Shown here: positions 29,139 through 38,515 of the stretch, piece after piece | How the letters are laid out: each line of letters starts with the position of its first letter | Position numbering within the stretch: the stretch's first letter is position 1 | From: Sporocytophaga sp. | GTDB lineage: Bacteria > Bacteroidota > Bacteroidia > Cytophagales > Cytophagaceae | NCBI RefSeq assembly: GCF_017745095.1 | Contig: NZ_JAGHZZ010000003.1 | Coordinates: 62,001-126,000 of the forward strand | Reading direction: 5' to 3' | Length of the DNA: 64,000 nucleotides | Notes under the pieces: generated by a model | The model's database searches: none | What the model was told of the DNA's origin: nothing | The model's input: the letters and a program-made list of their open reading frames with translations, nothing else | Position numbers and translations under genes: made by a program

Positions 29139-30239
29139 ATGGGGATTCTTACTGTTTTATTTATAATATCCGCGATCATTCAGGTTGTCTATATACTTTG
29201 TGTATTTTCCCGGCTTTGGTTTTATACCGAAAATCTAAAGTCAGGAGAAACAGTAAAAGTAAGCCTAATTATCTGTGCCAGAAACGAAAAAGAGAACTTA
29301 GCCAAACTTATCCCTAATCTATTAAATCAAAAATACCCCGATTTTGAAGTTATTCTTGTTAATGATCGGTCTGAAGATGATACTCAGGAATTTATTGAAA
29401 AACATTTTTTGCAAGATTCAAAGTTCAGATTAATAAATATAGATTCTTTGCCGCTCGGTTGGAATGGGAAAAAATATGCTTTAAAACAAGGGAGCAATCT
29501 TGCAGAGGGTGAAATCATACTTCTTACAGATGCCGATTGTCTCCCTGCTTCAGAATTCTGGATTAAATCGGTGACTGAAAATTTTACTTCAGAAATTTCA
29601 TTGGTCCTTGGTTATTCCCCTTATTCAAAAGAAAATACTTTTTTGAATAAAATAATACGCTATGAAACCGTTTATACAGCAATGCAATACTTCTCCCTGT
29701 CATTAGCCGGGATGACATATATGGGAGTTGGCAGAAACCTTGCCTACCGAAAACATACTCTTGTACAATCCAACTCCCTGGATAAATATAGGAGTGTGCA
29801 AGGAGGCGATGATGATCTTACAGTACAGGAAATTTCAAAATATTCACAAACAGCTATCACAATTAAAAAATGTAGTCAGACTATTTCCATACCAAAAAAC
29901 ACTTACAGACAATGGTTTAAACAGAAACTGCGACACCTAGCCGTAGGAAAACTTTATACCCCAAAAAGCAAACTAATTTTAGGAACATTCGTAATGGCCA
30001 ATTTGGGATTTTATGCTAGCTTTTTGTTGTTGGTTTATCTTGAAAGTATTCATCAAATTATTATAATTGTATTTATTTTGAGAACTTTGTTGATAATTTC
30101 TAATTTTGTGTTGATAACTCGAAAGCTAAAAGATTCCTTAGCATGGTATTGGTTCCCCATTTTAGATTTCTTTTATTATCTAAATTATCTTTTGGTTGGC
30201 ATATCTGCCTTATTTTCAAGAAAAATTAAATGGATTTAA
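29139..30239 (+). CDS. Membrane-bound family 2 glycosyltransferase
   Basis: The 366 residues start with one hydrophobic helix (MGILTVLFIISAIIQVVYIL), then a GT2 catalytic domain: VSLIICARNEKENLAKLIPN, FEVILVNDRSEDDTQEF, the DxD in LLTDADCLPAS and GGDDDLTVQE. Three C-terminal hydrophobic segments follow. The order TM, GT-A, TM is that of inner-membrane GT2 enzymes acting on lipid-linked or cell-surface glycans; donor and acceptor are unknown. The last 10 bases overlap the start of the sigma factor gene, so the two are likely translated from one message. Confidence 0.88.
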   Translation: MGILTVLFIISAIIQVVYILCVFSRLWFYTENLKSGETVKVSLIICARNEKENLAKLIPNLLNQKYPDFEVILVNDRSEDDTQEFIEKHFLQDSKFRLINIDSLPLGWNGKKYALKQGSNLAEGEIILLTDADCLPASEFWIKSVTENFTSEISLVLGYSPYSKENTFLNKIIRYETVYTAMQYFSLSLAGMTYMGVGRNLAYRKHTLVQSNSLDKYRSVQGGDDDLTVQEISKYSQTAITIKKCSQTISIPKNTYRQWFKQKLRHLAVGKLYTPKSKLILGTFVMANLGFYASFLLLVYLESIHQIIIIVFILRTLLIISNFVLITRKLKDSLAWYWFPILDFFYYLNYLLVGISALFSRKIKWI

Positions 30240-30841
30240 GTAATAAGCAATTTTCAGAAAAGGCTAAAAAAGATTTTCAACTTATAGAGCTTGCCAAGGA
30301 GCACGGAGATGAAAAAGCCTACGCAGAATTAATGCAAAGGTATAAAAAGCCTGTTTACCATATGATTCTCAAAATGGTAAGAAATGTTGACGATGCCGAA
30401 GATCTTACTATTGAAGCATTTGCCAAAGCATTCAAAAATCTGAAAAAATTCAATCCTGAGTTTACATTCAGTACATGGCTTTTCCGGATTGCTACCAATA
30501 ATTGTATCGATTTTATCCGAAAGAAAAAGCTTGACACATTTAGTATCAGCAATACTTTCAAGGATGACAATGGGGACAATGTTGACATTGATATAAAAGA
30601 TGCCAGCCTAAATCCTCAGGAAGAGGCTATCAAATCTGAGAAAGTTGAAATCATTCAGACAATAGTAACGAAACTACCACCAAAGTATCAGGTACTGGTA
30701 AAGCTGAGATATTTCAATGAACTTTCTTATGAAGAAATTGCAGCCGAAATAGATGCACCTCTAGGAACTGTAAAGGCCCAATTACACAGAGCACGAGAAC
30801 TTCTCTATGACCTGGTAAAAAACAGAAAAGACGCTATCTAG
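30230..30841 (+). CDS. ECF-type RNA polymerase sigma factor
   Basis: A 203-residue sigma-70 family protein with region 2 (about 20-90; AYAELMQRYKKPVYHMILKM, AEDLTIEAFAKAFKNLKKF, FSTWLFRIATNNCIDFIRKK) and region 4 (about 135-190; LPPKYQVLVKLRYFNELSYE, APLGTVKAQLHRARELL). The linker between them is acidic. No anti-sigma factor gene is adjacent: upstream is an overlapping glycosyltransferase gene and downstream rsmG. Its regulon cannot be read from this window. ECF sigma factors of this size are numerous in Bacteroidota. Confidence 0.93.
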   Translation: MDLSNKQFSEKAKKDFQLIELAKEHGDEKAYAELMQRYKKPVYHMILKMVRNVDDAEDLTIEAFAKAFKNLKKFNPEFTFSTWLFRIATNNCIDFIRKKKLDTFSISNTFKDDNGDNVDIDIKDASLNPQEEAIKSEKVEIIQTIVTKLPPKYQVLVKLRYFNELSYEEIAAEIDAPLGTVKAQLHRARELLYDLVKNRKDAI

Positions 30842-30844
30842 ACT

Positions 30845-31474
30845 TTGGATTTAATTAAAAAATACTTTCCTGAATTATCTCCGGATCAAATTGCCAAATT
30901 TGAAAAGTTAGGAGATCTTTACAAAGAATGGAATCAAAAGATCAATGTTATTTCACGTAAAGACATTGATCTTTTGTATGAACGTCATATCCTTCACTCT
31001 TTGGCAATTGCCAAAGTCATTCAATTTAAACCTCAGACAACCGTTCTTGATATTGGCACAGGAGGAGGATTTCCAGGAATACCATTAGCTATATTCTTCC
31101 CGGAAACAGACTTTTTACTAGTCGACTCTATTGGGAAAAAGATAAAGGTGGTAGAAGAAGTAAGCTCTGGAGCAGGTTTATCTAATGTTACAGCAAGGCA
31201 AGCGAGGGCAGAGCAAATTCCCGAAAAATTCGACTTTGTTGTTAGCCGCGCCGTTACTACGCTAGCTGAAATTGGGAAATGGGCAAAAGGCAAATACTTA
31301 AAAGGTGGATTTAATGATCTTGATAATGGTCTTCTTTACCTTAAAGGCGGAGATCTTACTGAAGAGGTGAAAAATATAAAATCCTTTCAGATTACTGATA
31401 TAAGTAAATTCTTTGAAGAAGAGTTTTTCGATACAAAAAAAGTAGTCTATGTACCTGCTACAGGATGGAAATAA
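30845..31474 (+). CDS. rsmG: 16S rRNA m7G527 methyltransferase RsmG
   Basis: RsmG (GidB) methylates N7 of G527 in 16S rRNA. The 209 residues contain YERHILHSLAIAK, the SAM-binding motif TVLDIGTGGGFPGIPLAIFF, VDSIGKKIKVVEEV and FDFVVSRAVTTL, all family signatures. The start is TTG at 30845 (DLIKKYFPELS); no ATG lies in frame near the N terminus. It begins three bases after the sigma factor stop and ends in a strong bidirectional terminator shared with ahcY. Confidence 0.95.
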   Translation: MDLIKKYFPELSPDQIAKFEKLGDLYKEWNQKINVISRKDIDLLYERHILHSLAIAKVIQFKPQTTVLDIGTGGGFPGIPLAIFFPETDFLLVDSIGKKIKVVEEVSSGAGLSNVTARQARAEQIPEKFDFVVSRAVTTLAEIGKWAKGKYLKGGFNDLDNGLLYLKGGDLTEEVKNIKSFQITDISKFFEEEFFDTKKVVYVPATGWK

Positions 31475-31501
31475 AAAAAGCCCCGAATCGGGGCTTTTTT
31501 T
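31473..31501. terminator. Bidirectional terminator between rsmG and ahcY
   Basis: AGCCCCG and CGGGGCT pair around an AAT loop, with six A before and six T after. It overlaps the rsmG stop codon and lies three bases from the ahcY stop, so it serves both convergent genes. Confidence 0.92.
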
Positions 31502-31504
31502 ATT

Positions 31505-32812
31505 TTAGTATCTGTAAGAATCAGATTTAAACGGACCTTCCACCGCGACACCAATATATTTGGCTTGATCAGGAGAAAGGACATCCAACTCAACCCCAAT
31601 TTTTGCAAGGTGAAGACTAGCAACTTTTTCATCCAGGTGCTTAGGCAAAGTATAAACTTTGTTTTCATACTTAGATGCATTCTGCCAAAGTTCAAGCTGA
31701 GCCAGAGTTTGATTAGTGAAAGAGTTAGACATTACAAAAGACGGGTGACCTGTTGCACAACCAAGATTTACAAGTCTTCCTTCTGCAAGCACGATAACAT
31801 CTTTACCTTTTACAGTATATTTATCAACCTGAGGTTTAATGGTATCTTTTGTAGAACCATAGTTTTTATTTAACCATGCCATGTCGATTTCATTGTCAAA
31901 ATGACCAATGTTACAAACAATGGCTTTGTCTTTCATTGACTCGAAGTGTCTTCCTACAATAATATCCTTATTTCCTGTTGCAGTAACAACAATATCAGCT
32001 CTCTTTACTGCATCATCCATTTTCTTCACTTCAAATCCATCCATTGCAGCTTGAAGAGCACAGATTGGATCTATTTCAGTAACAATAACTCTTGCTCCTG
32101 CACCTCTTAAAGACTGTGCAGAACCTTTTCCTACATCTCCATAACCGGCAACTACAGCTACTTTACCAGCCATCATAATGTCTGTTGCTCTTCTGATAGA
32201 ATCTACCAGAGATTCTTTACATCCATATTTATTGTCAAATTTAGACTTTGTTACAGAATCATTGATATTGATTGCAGGAAGAGGAAGTGTTCCTTTTTTC
32301 ACACGCTCATGTAATCTCAATACTCCAGTTGTAGTTTCTTCAGAAATTCCTCTGATGCCTTTAACTAGTTCAGGATATTTGTCTAATACCATATTAGTTA
32401 AATCTCCTCCATCATCAAGGATCATGTTGAGAGGTTTTCTTTCTTCACCAAAAAACAATGTCTGCTCAATGCACCAGTCAAACTCCTCCTCGTTCATGCC
32501 TTTCCAAGCATATACAGATGTTCCTGCAGCAGCAATTGCAGCAGCAGCATGATCTTGTGTAGAAAAGATGTTACAAGATGACCAGGTAACTTCTGCACCT
32601 AATTCGATAAGTGTTTCAATTAGTACAGCAGTTTGAATTGTCATGTGAAGGCAGCCTGCAATTCTGGCACCTTTCAAAGGTTTAGAAGGACCAAACTCTT
32701 TTCTTACAGACATTAAACCCGGCATCTCGGCTTCTGCCAGTTCTATTTCTTTTCTACCCCACTCAGCCAGGGAAAAGTCTTTAACTTTGTATTTGATATA
32801 CGTCTCAACCAT
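31505..32812 (-). CDS. ahcY: Adenosylhomocysteinase
   Basis: AhcY splits S-adenosylhomocysteine into adenosine and homocysteine, relieving inhibition of methyltransferases. The ATG at 32812 gives 435 residues ([20 protein letters not shown]); a TTG three codons earlier is a less likely start. Signatures are [58 protein letters not shown] and the NAD-binding [20 protein letters not shown]. It lies downstream of birA on the same strand and is convergent with rsmG. A -7 box precedes it. Confidence 0.97.
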   Translation of the reverse strand: MVETYIKYKVKDFSLAEWGRKEIELAEAEMPGLMSVRKEFGPSKPLKGARIAGCLHMTIQTAVLIETLIELGAEVTWSSCNIFSTQDHAAAAIAAAGTSVYAWKGMNEEEFDWCIEQTLFFGEERKPLNMILDDGGDLTNMVLDKYPELVKGIRGISEETTTGVLRLHERVKKGTLPLPAININDSVTKSKFDNKYGCKESLVDSIRRATDIMMAGKVAVVAGYGDVGKGSAQSLRGAGARVIVTEIDPICALQAAMDGFEVKKMDDAVKRADIVVTATGNKDIIVGRHFESMKDKAIVCNIGHFDNEIDMAWLNKNYGSTKDTIKPQVDKYTVKGKDVIVLAEGRLVNLGCATGHPSFVMSNSFTNQTLAQLELWQNASKYENKVYTLPKHLDEKVASLHLAKIGVELDVLSPDQAKYIGVAVEGPFKSDSYRY

Positions 32813-32860
32813 TGATAGCAAAAGTTTAAATTATGTTTAGATTTATTTTTTTCTCTTTAG

Positions 32861-32868
32861 CAAATATA
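32861..32868 (-). promoter_or_regulatory. Probable -7 box for ahcY
   Basis: Minus-strand TATATTTG matches TAnnTTTG and ends 48 bases before the ahcY ATG, in the 89-base gap after birA. The -33 element is not a clear TTTG. Confidence 0.5.
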
Positions 32869-32901
32869 CCCACTTGGCTTGTTAAATTCAACGAAAGCAG
32901 A

Positions 32902-33672
32902 TCATTTGTCCATAAAATTCAGGAATTCAACCTCTTTAAACTGAAATGAGTGTGTATTTCCATTTTCTTTAATTAAAAGTTGACCTATTTCATCTACCCC
33001 AATAATCATCCCCTTAAAAACAGTTTCTTTTGTCTTATAAAAACCTGCTTCACCTCGCTTGTATAAATCCTCAATATACCTGCTTTTTAGCCTATCGATT
33101 CCACCAGTTCTAAGTTGAAGGTAATTTCTTTCCAGAATCACGAAAAATTCATTTACTAGAATATTCCTATCAAATTCTTTTTCGAGCTCTCTGGCCAACG
33201 AAGTAGCTTTGCCTTCTGAAAATTCGATCTGATTGATATTTATGCCAATTCCTACTATTGAAGTTTCTATTGTAGAAGATTTAATAAAATTTTGTATTAA
33301 AATTCCGCAAATTTTCTTATCCTCAAAAAAAATATCATTGGGCCATTTCACCTTGACCTTTTTTCCCAGATAAGTTGTTAGCAACTCAGATACTGCAAGT
33401 GAGATTGTAATATTCAGCTGAAACTGCTCTGTAGGAGAAAGAAAAGAAGGTTTTAAAATGATTGAAAACATCAGATTTTTTCCTTCTTGAGATTCCCATG
33501 AATTTCCCCTTTGCCCCTTTCCTGCTGTTTGGAAATTAGCAATGATAGTTGTTCCTTCCGTAGTACTTGGATGATGAATCATTTCCGCAGCGATGTCATT
33601 GGTCGAATGACAAGATGGCAGATAAATCAAAGGTTTTCCGATAAAAAGCGTGTTGGCTGTAATATTGTACAA
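32902..33672 (-). CDS. birA: Biotin--protein ligase, catalytic domain only
   Basis: It would attach biotin to the carboxyl carrier protein of acetyl-CoA carboxylase. The 256 residues lack the N-terminal DNA-binding domain of E. coli BirA, so this is a group I ligase without repressor function. Visible are YLPSCHSTNDIAAEMI, the biotinyl-AMP loop TAGKGQRGNSWESQEGKNLM and KVKWPNDIFFEDKKICGIL. The start appears to be TTG at 33672 (YNITANTLFIGKPLIYL), as no upstream ATG fits. It is divergent from rsfS with only 54 bases between. Confidence 0.93.
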   Translation of the reverse strand: MYNITANTLFIGKPLIYLPSCHSTNDIAAEMIHHPSTTEGTTIIANFQTAGKGQRGNSWESQEGKNLMFSIILKPSFLSPTEQFQLNITISLAVSELLTTYLGKKVKVKWPNDIFFEDKKICGILIQNFIKSSTIETSIVGIGININQIEFSEGKATSLARELEKEFDRNILVNEFFVILERNYLQLRTGGIDRLKSRYIEDLYKRGEAGFYKTKETVFKGMIIGVDEIGQLLIKENGNTHSFQFKEVEFLNFMDK

Positions 33673-33680
33673 GGTATTTA

Positions 33681-33688
33681 TATATTTG
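33681..33688 (+). promoter_or_regulatory. Probable -7 box for the rsfS-ftsH operon
   Basis: TATATTTG matches TAnnTTTG. It lies in the 54-base divergent gap between birA and rsfS and ends 38 bases before the rsfS start. A TTGG further upstream is a poor -33 element. Confidence 0.45.
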
Positions 33689-33726
33689 TAGATGAACTAA
33701 GAATCAAAATTAATTTTAATTTAAGA

Positions 33727-34095
33727 GTGAAAGAAAAAATAGTTAAAGAAAAAGAAGATCTGAAAGACCTGATAGTATCAGGAATGAAGGAAAAAAAGGC
33801 TACTAATATAACAATAATAGATTTAAAAAGTATTAAGAATGCGGTGGCAGATTATTTTATTATCTGTACAGGTGGTTCGGATACACAAATTGATGCAATT
33901 GCAGACTCAATAGAAGAAGAAGTTTATAAAGGAATAGCTCAAAATCCATGGCGCAAGGAGGGTAAAACCAACAAAGAGTGGATACTTCTGGATTATGTAC
34001 AGGTGGTAGCCCACGTTTTTAAGCGCGACAGAAGACAATTTTATGGACTTGAAGAACTTTGGGGAGACGCTAAAATCATTAATATTGAAGATTAA
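33727..34095 (+). CDS. rsfS: Ribosome silencing factor RsfS
   Basis: RsfS (Iojap/YbeB family) binds uL14 and blocks subunit joining when nutrients are scarce. GTG at 33727 gives 122 residues (KEKIVKEKEDLKDLIVSGMK); the longer open frame upstream overlaps birA in antisense and is not family-like. Signatures are ATNITIIDLKSIKNAVADYF, FIICTGGSDTQIDAIADSIE, WILLDYVQVVAHVFKRDRRQ and YGLEELWGDA. It is followed by ftsH after 24 bases on the same strand. Confidence 0.93.
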   Translation: MKEKIVKEKEDLKDLIVSGMKEKKATNITIIDLKSIKNAVADYFIICTGGSDTQIDAIADSIEEEVYKGIAQNPWRKEGKTNKEWILLDYVQVVAHVFKRDRRQFYGLEELWGDAKIINIED

Positions 34096-34119
34096 TTTAA
34101 TTTTTTTATAATAAGCAAG

Positions 34120-36225
34120 ATGACTGATAATAAATCCAAGAAGAAGATCATTCCAAAATCACCACAAAAGCCAAATTATCAGATATGGGTTATAATTATC
34201 CTCCTGTTGCTGGTATTTGGTATTACCTACTTTAACAAGAACAATTCTGTCATTGAAATTGACAAGAAAAAGTTCGAAGACATGTACCTAAGCCATGATG
34301 TAAAAAAGGTAGTGGTTGTAAACGGGAAATATGTAGAGGTATATCTTAAAGATACGGCTCTTGAGAATGAAAAGTATAAAGATAAATTTGCTCAGAGGGG
34401 GCCATTTGCCCTTACACAAGGTCCTCATTTTCAATTTCAGATAAGTTCTGCCGAAAAATTTGAGGAAGATCTGGATAAACTTTCAAGTAAGGTTCCGAAA
34501 GACCAAAGAGCTGCTTTTGAAGTTGACAATGAAAGATCCGATTTTTCAACCTTCCTTGTAAACTGGGGATTACTATTCCTTATTTTACTAGGTTTCTGGT
34601 TCCTTATGAGAAGAATGACCTCTGGAGGTCCTGGAGGACAGATCTTCAATATAGGAAAATCTAAAGCGGCATTGTTTGATGCAGAAAATAAAGTAAAAAT
34701 TACTTTCGCTGATGTGGCTGGGCTGGAAGAAGGTAAAGAAGAAGTAAAAGAAATTGTAGACTTCCTTAAGAATCCTACAAAATTTACTAAACTAGGAGGT
34801 AAAATTCCAAAAGGAGCTCTTTTAATTGGCCCTCCAGGTACAGGTAAAACTTTGCTTGCTAAAGCTGTTGCAGGAGAAGCGGGCGTGCCGTTCTTCTCTC
34901 TTTCAGGTTCTGATTTCGTGGAAATGTTTGTCGGAGTTGGAGCAGCAAGGGTTCGTGACTTGTTCAAACAGGCTAAAGAAAAAGCGCCTTGTATCATATT
35001 CATAGATGAGATAGACGCTATAGGACGTTCAAGAGGTAGAGGACAGATTCCTGGAGCTAATGATGAAAGAGAAAATACTCTTAACTCGCTCCTTGTTGAA
35101 ATGGATGGATTTTCTACTGATTCAGGTGTTATCATACTTGCAGCGACGAACCGACCAGATGTCCTTGACTCTGCTCTTTTGAGACCTGGACGTTTCGACA
35201 GACAAATAAGCATTGATAAACCAGATATTGTCGGAAGAGAACAAATTTTCAATGTTCATTTAAAACCATTGAAATTATCTAAAGAACTTGATGCGAAAAA
35301 GCTGGCAGCTCAAACTCCCGGATTTGCTGGAGCTGAAATAGCAAACGTGTGTAACGAAGCCGCTTTAATTGCAGCAAGAAAAGATAAGCAGGAGATTGAC
35401 ATGAATGATTTTCAGGATGCTATTGACCGTGTTATTGGTGGTCTTGAAAAGAAAAATAAAATTATTTCTCCTGAAGAAAAAAAGATCGTTGCATACCATG
35501 AGGCGGGACATGCAGTTGCAGGATGGTTCCTGGAGCATGCAGATCCTTTGGTAAAAGTAAGTATTGTTCCAAGAGGTATAGCAGCCCTTGGATACGCCCA
35601 ATACCTGCCAAAAGAGCAGTTTCTTTATACAACAGAGCAGTTGTTTGATGAGATGTGTATGACACTTGGAGGAAGAGCTGCAGAGGAAATTGTTTTCGGT
35701 AAAATTTCTACCGGTGCATTAAGTGACCTTGAAAGAATCACTAAAATGGCATACAGCATGGTAACCATGTACGGTATGAATAATAAAATCGGGAATATTT
35801 CATTCTATGATTCAAAACAAAGCGAATACTCTTTTAACAAGCCATATTCAGAAGCAACTGCTGAAACAATTGATCAGGAAGTAAGGACAATTATCCAAGA
35901 AGCTTACGATAGAACCAAACAACTTCTTTTGGATAAAAGAAACGAGCTTGAATTAATTGCTCAGGAACTTCTTAAGAGAGAAATTATTTTCCAAACTGAT
36001 CTTGAAGTGTTAATCGGAAAAAGACCATTTGAAAGAGAAACAACTTATCAAGCATATACGAATAGAAAAGTATCTGGCGACGGTAGTGTTGATTTGAACA
36101 CAAATGCATTAAAAAATCTTGAAGATGAACACAAAGCAAAGATTTCAGAGCAGGAAAAAAAGAAAGAATCAGAATCTCAGTCTCCTGAGAAGGTAAAACA
36201 AGAAGGAGATCAGCCGAATAATTAA
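34120..36225 (+). CDS. ftsH: ATP-dependent zinc metalloprotease FtsH
   Basis: FtsH is a membrane-anchored AAA+ protease that degrades damaged membrane and some soluble proteins. The 701 residues have two membrane segments (about 21-40 and 146-165), a Walker A motif [16 protein letters not shown] from about 237, Walker [18 protein letters not shown], the pore motif FVGVGA, and the zinc site HEAGH at 460-464. The last about 50 residues form a charged low-complexity tail. It shares one base with the next gene (TAATG). Confidence 0.98.
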   Translation: MTDNKSKKKIIPKSPQKPNYQIWVIIILLLLVFGITYFNKNNSVIEIDKKKFEDMYLSHDVKKVVVVNGKYVEVYLKDTALENEKYKDKFAQRGPFALTQGPHFQFQISSAEKFEEDLDKLSSKVPKDQRAAFEVDNERSDFSTFLVNWGLLFLILLGFWFLMRRMTSGGPGGQIFNIGKSKAALFDAENKVKITFADVAGLEEGKEEVKEIVDFLKNPTKFTKLGGKIPKGALLIGPPGTGKTLLAKAVAGEAGVPFFSLSGSDFVEMFVGVGAARVRDLFKQAKEKAPCIIFIDEIDAIGRSRGRGQIPGANDERENTLNSLLVEMDGFSTDSGVIILAATNRPDVLDSALLRPGRFDRQISIDKPDIVGREQIFNVHLKPLKLSKELDAKKLAAQTPGFAGAEIANVCNEAALIAARKDKQEIDMNDFQDAIDRVIGGLEKKNKIISPEEKKIVAYHEAGHAVAGWFLEHADPLVKVSIVPRGIAALGYAQYLPKEQFLYTTEQLFDEMCMTLGGRAAEEIVFGKISTGALSDLERITKMAYSMVTMYGMNNKIGNISFYDSKQSEYSFNKPYSEATAETIDQEVRTIIQEAYDRTKQLLLDKRNELELIAQELLKREIIFQTDLEVLIGKRPFERETTYQAYTNRKVSGDGSVDLNTNALKNLEDEHKAKISEQEKKKESESQSPEKVKQEGDQPNN

Positions 36226-36854
36226 TGGGATTCAATTTATCAAAAGACAAAATATTTAATAAAATCAGGAGTGCGAGTTCTACCGTTCAGGGAGCAGCTC
36301 GCACTCCTGACTTTTCCTCCCCTATCTATAGTATCAATAATATGGAAGATTGGGGAATATCCTTTGCGGAAAAATTCACTCAGGCTGGAGGTACTTTCAT
36401 CTATTGCGAATCAACTGTTCATTTTCAAAACGCCCTGGTTAAATTTGTAAAGCAGAAAAAAAACTCTACTTGCTATAGTGCCGAAACTCTTATAAGTGAA
36501 ATGGCTGGAGATTTTGGAATAAAATGTCAAAGTCAGATCGATAAGCTTACAGATAATAACCTCTTTATATCGAGCTGCGAATCTCTTTTGGCAGAATCGG
36601 GGAGTATTATCGTTTCTTCCAATCAACAGCAAATTCAATCTCCACTTTACTTTCATTCCAACATTCATATCATCATTGCATTTGTTGATCAGATCTTACT
36701 TTCCCGAAATGATGGAATCAGGCATCTTGAAGAAAAGTATCAGAAAAATTCACCATCTTTGATTTCAATAGTAACAGGATCAAAATCTTCTTCAAATGCA
36801 GAGCAACGACCAAAAGAAGTTGTTTTGTTCTTAATTGATGAAACAGATAATTAA
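36225..36854 (+). CDS. LUD-domain protein (LutC/YkgG family)
   Basis: The 209 residues resemble LutC-type LUD domains: an N-terminal helix ([20 protein letters not shown]), FAEKFTQAGGTFIYCESTVH, LFISSCESLLAESGSIIVSS and HIIIAFVDQILLSRND near the middle, then SIVTGSKSS. LutC acts with LutA and LutB in lactate oxidation, but neither partner is adjacent. The gene lies between ftsH (one-base overlap) and lpxH (17-base overlap), so it may have another role. Function of the orphan form is not known. Confidence 0.82.
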   Translation: MGFNLSKDKIFNKIRSASSTVQGAARTPDFSSPIYSINNMEDWGISFAEKFTQAGGTFIYCESTVHFQNALVKFVKQKKNSTCYSAETLISEMAGDFGIKCQSQIDKLTDNNLFISSCESLLAESGSIIVSSNQQQIQSPLYFHSNIHIIIAFVDQILLSRNDGIRHLEEKYQKNSPSLISIVTGSKSSSNAEQRPKEVVLFLIDETDN

Positions 36855-37608
36855 TTCGCTTTCCCCCGGAAAAAAAATATTTTTCGCTTCCGATTTTCAT
36901 CTTGGAGTTCCGACAGCAGAGGAAAGCCTTCTTAGAGAAAAGAAAATTGTAGCTTGGTTGGAATCCATCAGAAATGAAGCTCAAGCAATTTATTTATTGG
37001 GTGACCTATTCGATTTCTGGTTTGAATACAAGCATGCAATTCCAAAAGGTTTTATCAGAATTCAAGGTAAACTGGCAGAATTATCCGATGCGGGGATTCC
37101 CATTTATATTTTTACAGGAAATCATGATATGTGGATATTTGATTACTTCACAGAAGAATTAAATATTCCTGTTTTCCGAAATCCAATAGAGCTTACTGTT
37201 TCCGGCAAAGAATTTCTTATAGGACATGGAGATGCGCTGGGCCCTGGTGAAAGAACCTTTAAATTGCTCAGAAAATTCTTTCATAACCCAATGTGTCAGT
37301 TTCTTTTCAGCTGGATTCATCCGGATATTGGTATAGGACTTGCAAACTATTTTTCCAAAAGCAGCAGAAACAAAACTCGCAAACATGGAGAGGAATTTCT
37401 TGGTGATAAAGAATTTCTTTATCAGTATTGTATTGAACAGGAAAATCTAAAACATAGAGATTATTATATTTTCGGACACAGACATTTGAAGTTAGAGATG
37501 AAAGTTGGGTCTAATTCCGTTTATATAAATATTGGAGACTGGATTAACTATTATACCTATGCAGAATTTGACGGAAGGAAACTTGAGCTTAAAGAATTCA
37601 AAGGTTAA
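36838..37608 (+). CDS. lpxH: UDP-2,3-diacylglucosamine pyrophosphatase (LpxH-like)
   Basis: This calcineurin-like phosphoesterase would make lipid X in lipid A synthesis. From the ATG at 36838 it has 256 residues with metal-binding blocks in order: FASDFHLGVP (about 17-26), LLGDLFDFWFEYKH, FTGNHDMWIF, LIGHGDALGPGE and YIFGHRHLKLEM. Bacteroidota LpxH have this longer type. It overlaps the LUD gene by 17 bases at the start and the next gene at the end, indicating a compact operon. Confidence 0.88.
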   Translation: MKQIINSLSPGKKIFFASDFHLGVPTAEESLLREKKIVAWLESIRNEAQAIYLLGDLFDFWFEYKHAIPKGFIRIQGKLAELSDAGIPIYIFTGNHDMWIFDYFTEELNIPVFRNPIELTVSGKEFLIGHGDALGPGERTFKLLRKFFHNPMCQFLFSWIHPDIGIGLANYFSKSSRNKTRKHGEEFLGDKEFLYQYCIEQENLKHRDYYIFGHRHLKLEMKVGSNSVYINIGDWINYYTYAEFDGRKLELKEFKG

Positions 37609-38419
37609 ATTCTTTATTTCCACGATCCTGTTATATTTTTTTGTCCAAAACACATTTGCACAGGAAAGCCATCTCAATTTCCTAAAATCAGTAAAGATCA
37701 ATACTGCAGTAAAAAAAGTCTCCATCGATACCTATTTCAATTTTTATACAGCTGACGCAAATGGCAATGTTAGCAAATTTGATTCGGAGGGTAATTATTT
37801 ATTAACCTTTTCTCCTCAGAAAAAAAGTAATGTTACTTTGCTTGAAGCATGGCGAAATGTGAATATCTTCGTCTTCTATAGAAATTTTCAGCAGTTTTTG
37901 TTTTTAAATAGATTTCTCACCCCCTCACCCAACACAGATCTAAATCAAGAACTTGTAGGCTTTGCCAGAATCGCAGCACCTTCATCCGACAATAATTTAT
38001 GGCTGGTGGATGAGACCGATTTTTCTCTGAAAAAATACAATCTTACTTTCCATAAGCTAGATATAAGAAATCCTCTTGAGCTTATTCTTAATCCCCAGAA
38101 TTATGATCTAACGTTTTTAAGAGAGTATCAGAATTTGCTATTTATAAACGATAAAAACTCTGGAATTTTAATCTTTGACAATATGGGTAATCTGAAAGAG
38201 CGAATTTCAGTTAAGGGATTAGATTATTTCAGTTTCATCAAAAACAATCTTTATTATATTCAGGACAACAAGCTTATAATTCTTGATCTTTACACTAAAA
38301 AGGCAATGGAAATTGACCTTCCTTCAGAAAAAGCATATAATTTTGTCCTCTTAAGCGAACAAAGAGCTTTTCTTTTCGATCAGGAATCAGTAGACATTTT
38401 TTCTTTCTCTCTTCCCTAA
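37559..38419 (+). CDS. Secreted beta-propeller-like protein of unknown function
   Basis: Starting at the ATG at 37559 it has 286 residues; a TTG at 37583 would remove eight residues and is also possible. The signal peptide VKFFISTILLYFFVQNTFAQ ends in AQ-E. The mature part has repeats of beta strands with patterns such as NFYTADANGNVSKFDSEGN, LLFINDKNSGILIFDNMGN and LYYIQDNKLIILDLYTKKA, resembling NHL or WD-type blades. The start overlaps lpxH by about 50 bases (26 from the TTG). I do not recognise a named family; a role in the envelope is inferred. Confidence 0.7.
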   Translation: MQNLTEGNLSLKNSKVKFFISTILLYFFVQNTFAQESHLNFLKSVKINTAVKKVSIDTYFNFYTADANGNVSKFDSEGNYLLTFSPQKKSNVTLLEAWRNVNIFVFYRNFQQFLFLNRFLTPSPNTDLNQELVGFARIAAPSSDNNLWLVDETDFSLKKYNLTFHKLDIRNPLELILNPQNYDLTFLREYQNLLFINDKNSGILIFDNMGNLKERISVKGLDYFSFIKNNLYYIQDNKLIILDLYTKKAMEIDLPSEKAYNFVLLSEQRAFLFDQESVDIFSFSLP

Positions 38420-38501
38420 AGACGCTACATAACTAACTCAATACCAACACACATCATTTCAATAAAAAACATTTCTTTAGAATCACAACTTAATTTTATA
38501 A

Positions 38502-38510
38502 AAAGGAGGT
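38502..38510 (+). promoter_or_regulatory. Very strong Shine-Dalgarno before a lipoprotein gene
   Basis: AAAGGAGGT complements nine bases of the usual 16S rRNA 3' end. The spacing from GGAGG to the ATG at 38516 is six bases. An ATG-TGA start-stop at 38511-38516 overlaps the true start (ATGTGATG). Such sites are rare in Bacteroidota and no other gene in the window shows one. Confidence 0.75.
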
Positions 38511-38515
38511 ATGTG

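Noticed and set aside
32178-32552. 124-codon open frame antisense to ahcY
   Set aside because: Lies wholly inside a certain gene, with no domain or start context of its own.
32813-32901. Possible SAH or SAM riboswitch before ahcY
   Set aside because: The leader is short and A+T-rich with no conserved riboswitch core; a simple promoter box explains it better.
33511-33726. Longer N terminus of rsfS reaching into birA
   Set aside because: The extra 72 codons are antisense to the conserved birA start and do not resemble RsfS; the GTG at 33727 gives the family length.
34437-35252. 271-codon open frame antisense to ftsH
   Set aside because: It mirrors the conserved AAA domain of ftsH, has Ser/Pro-rich composition typical of antisense frames and no recognisable domain.
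36225-36854. LUD gene as evidence for a lactate oxidation operon
   Set aside because: No LutA or LutB-like Fe-S protein genes are adjacent; the neighbours are ftsH and lpxH.
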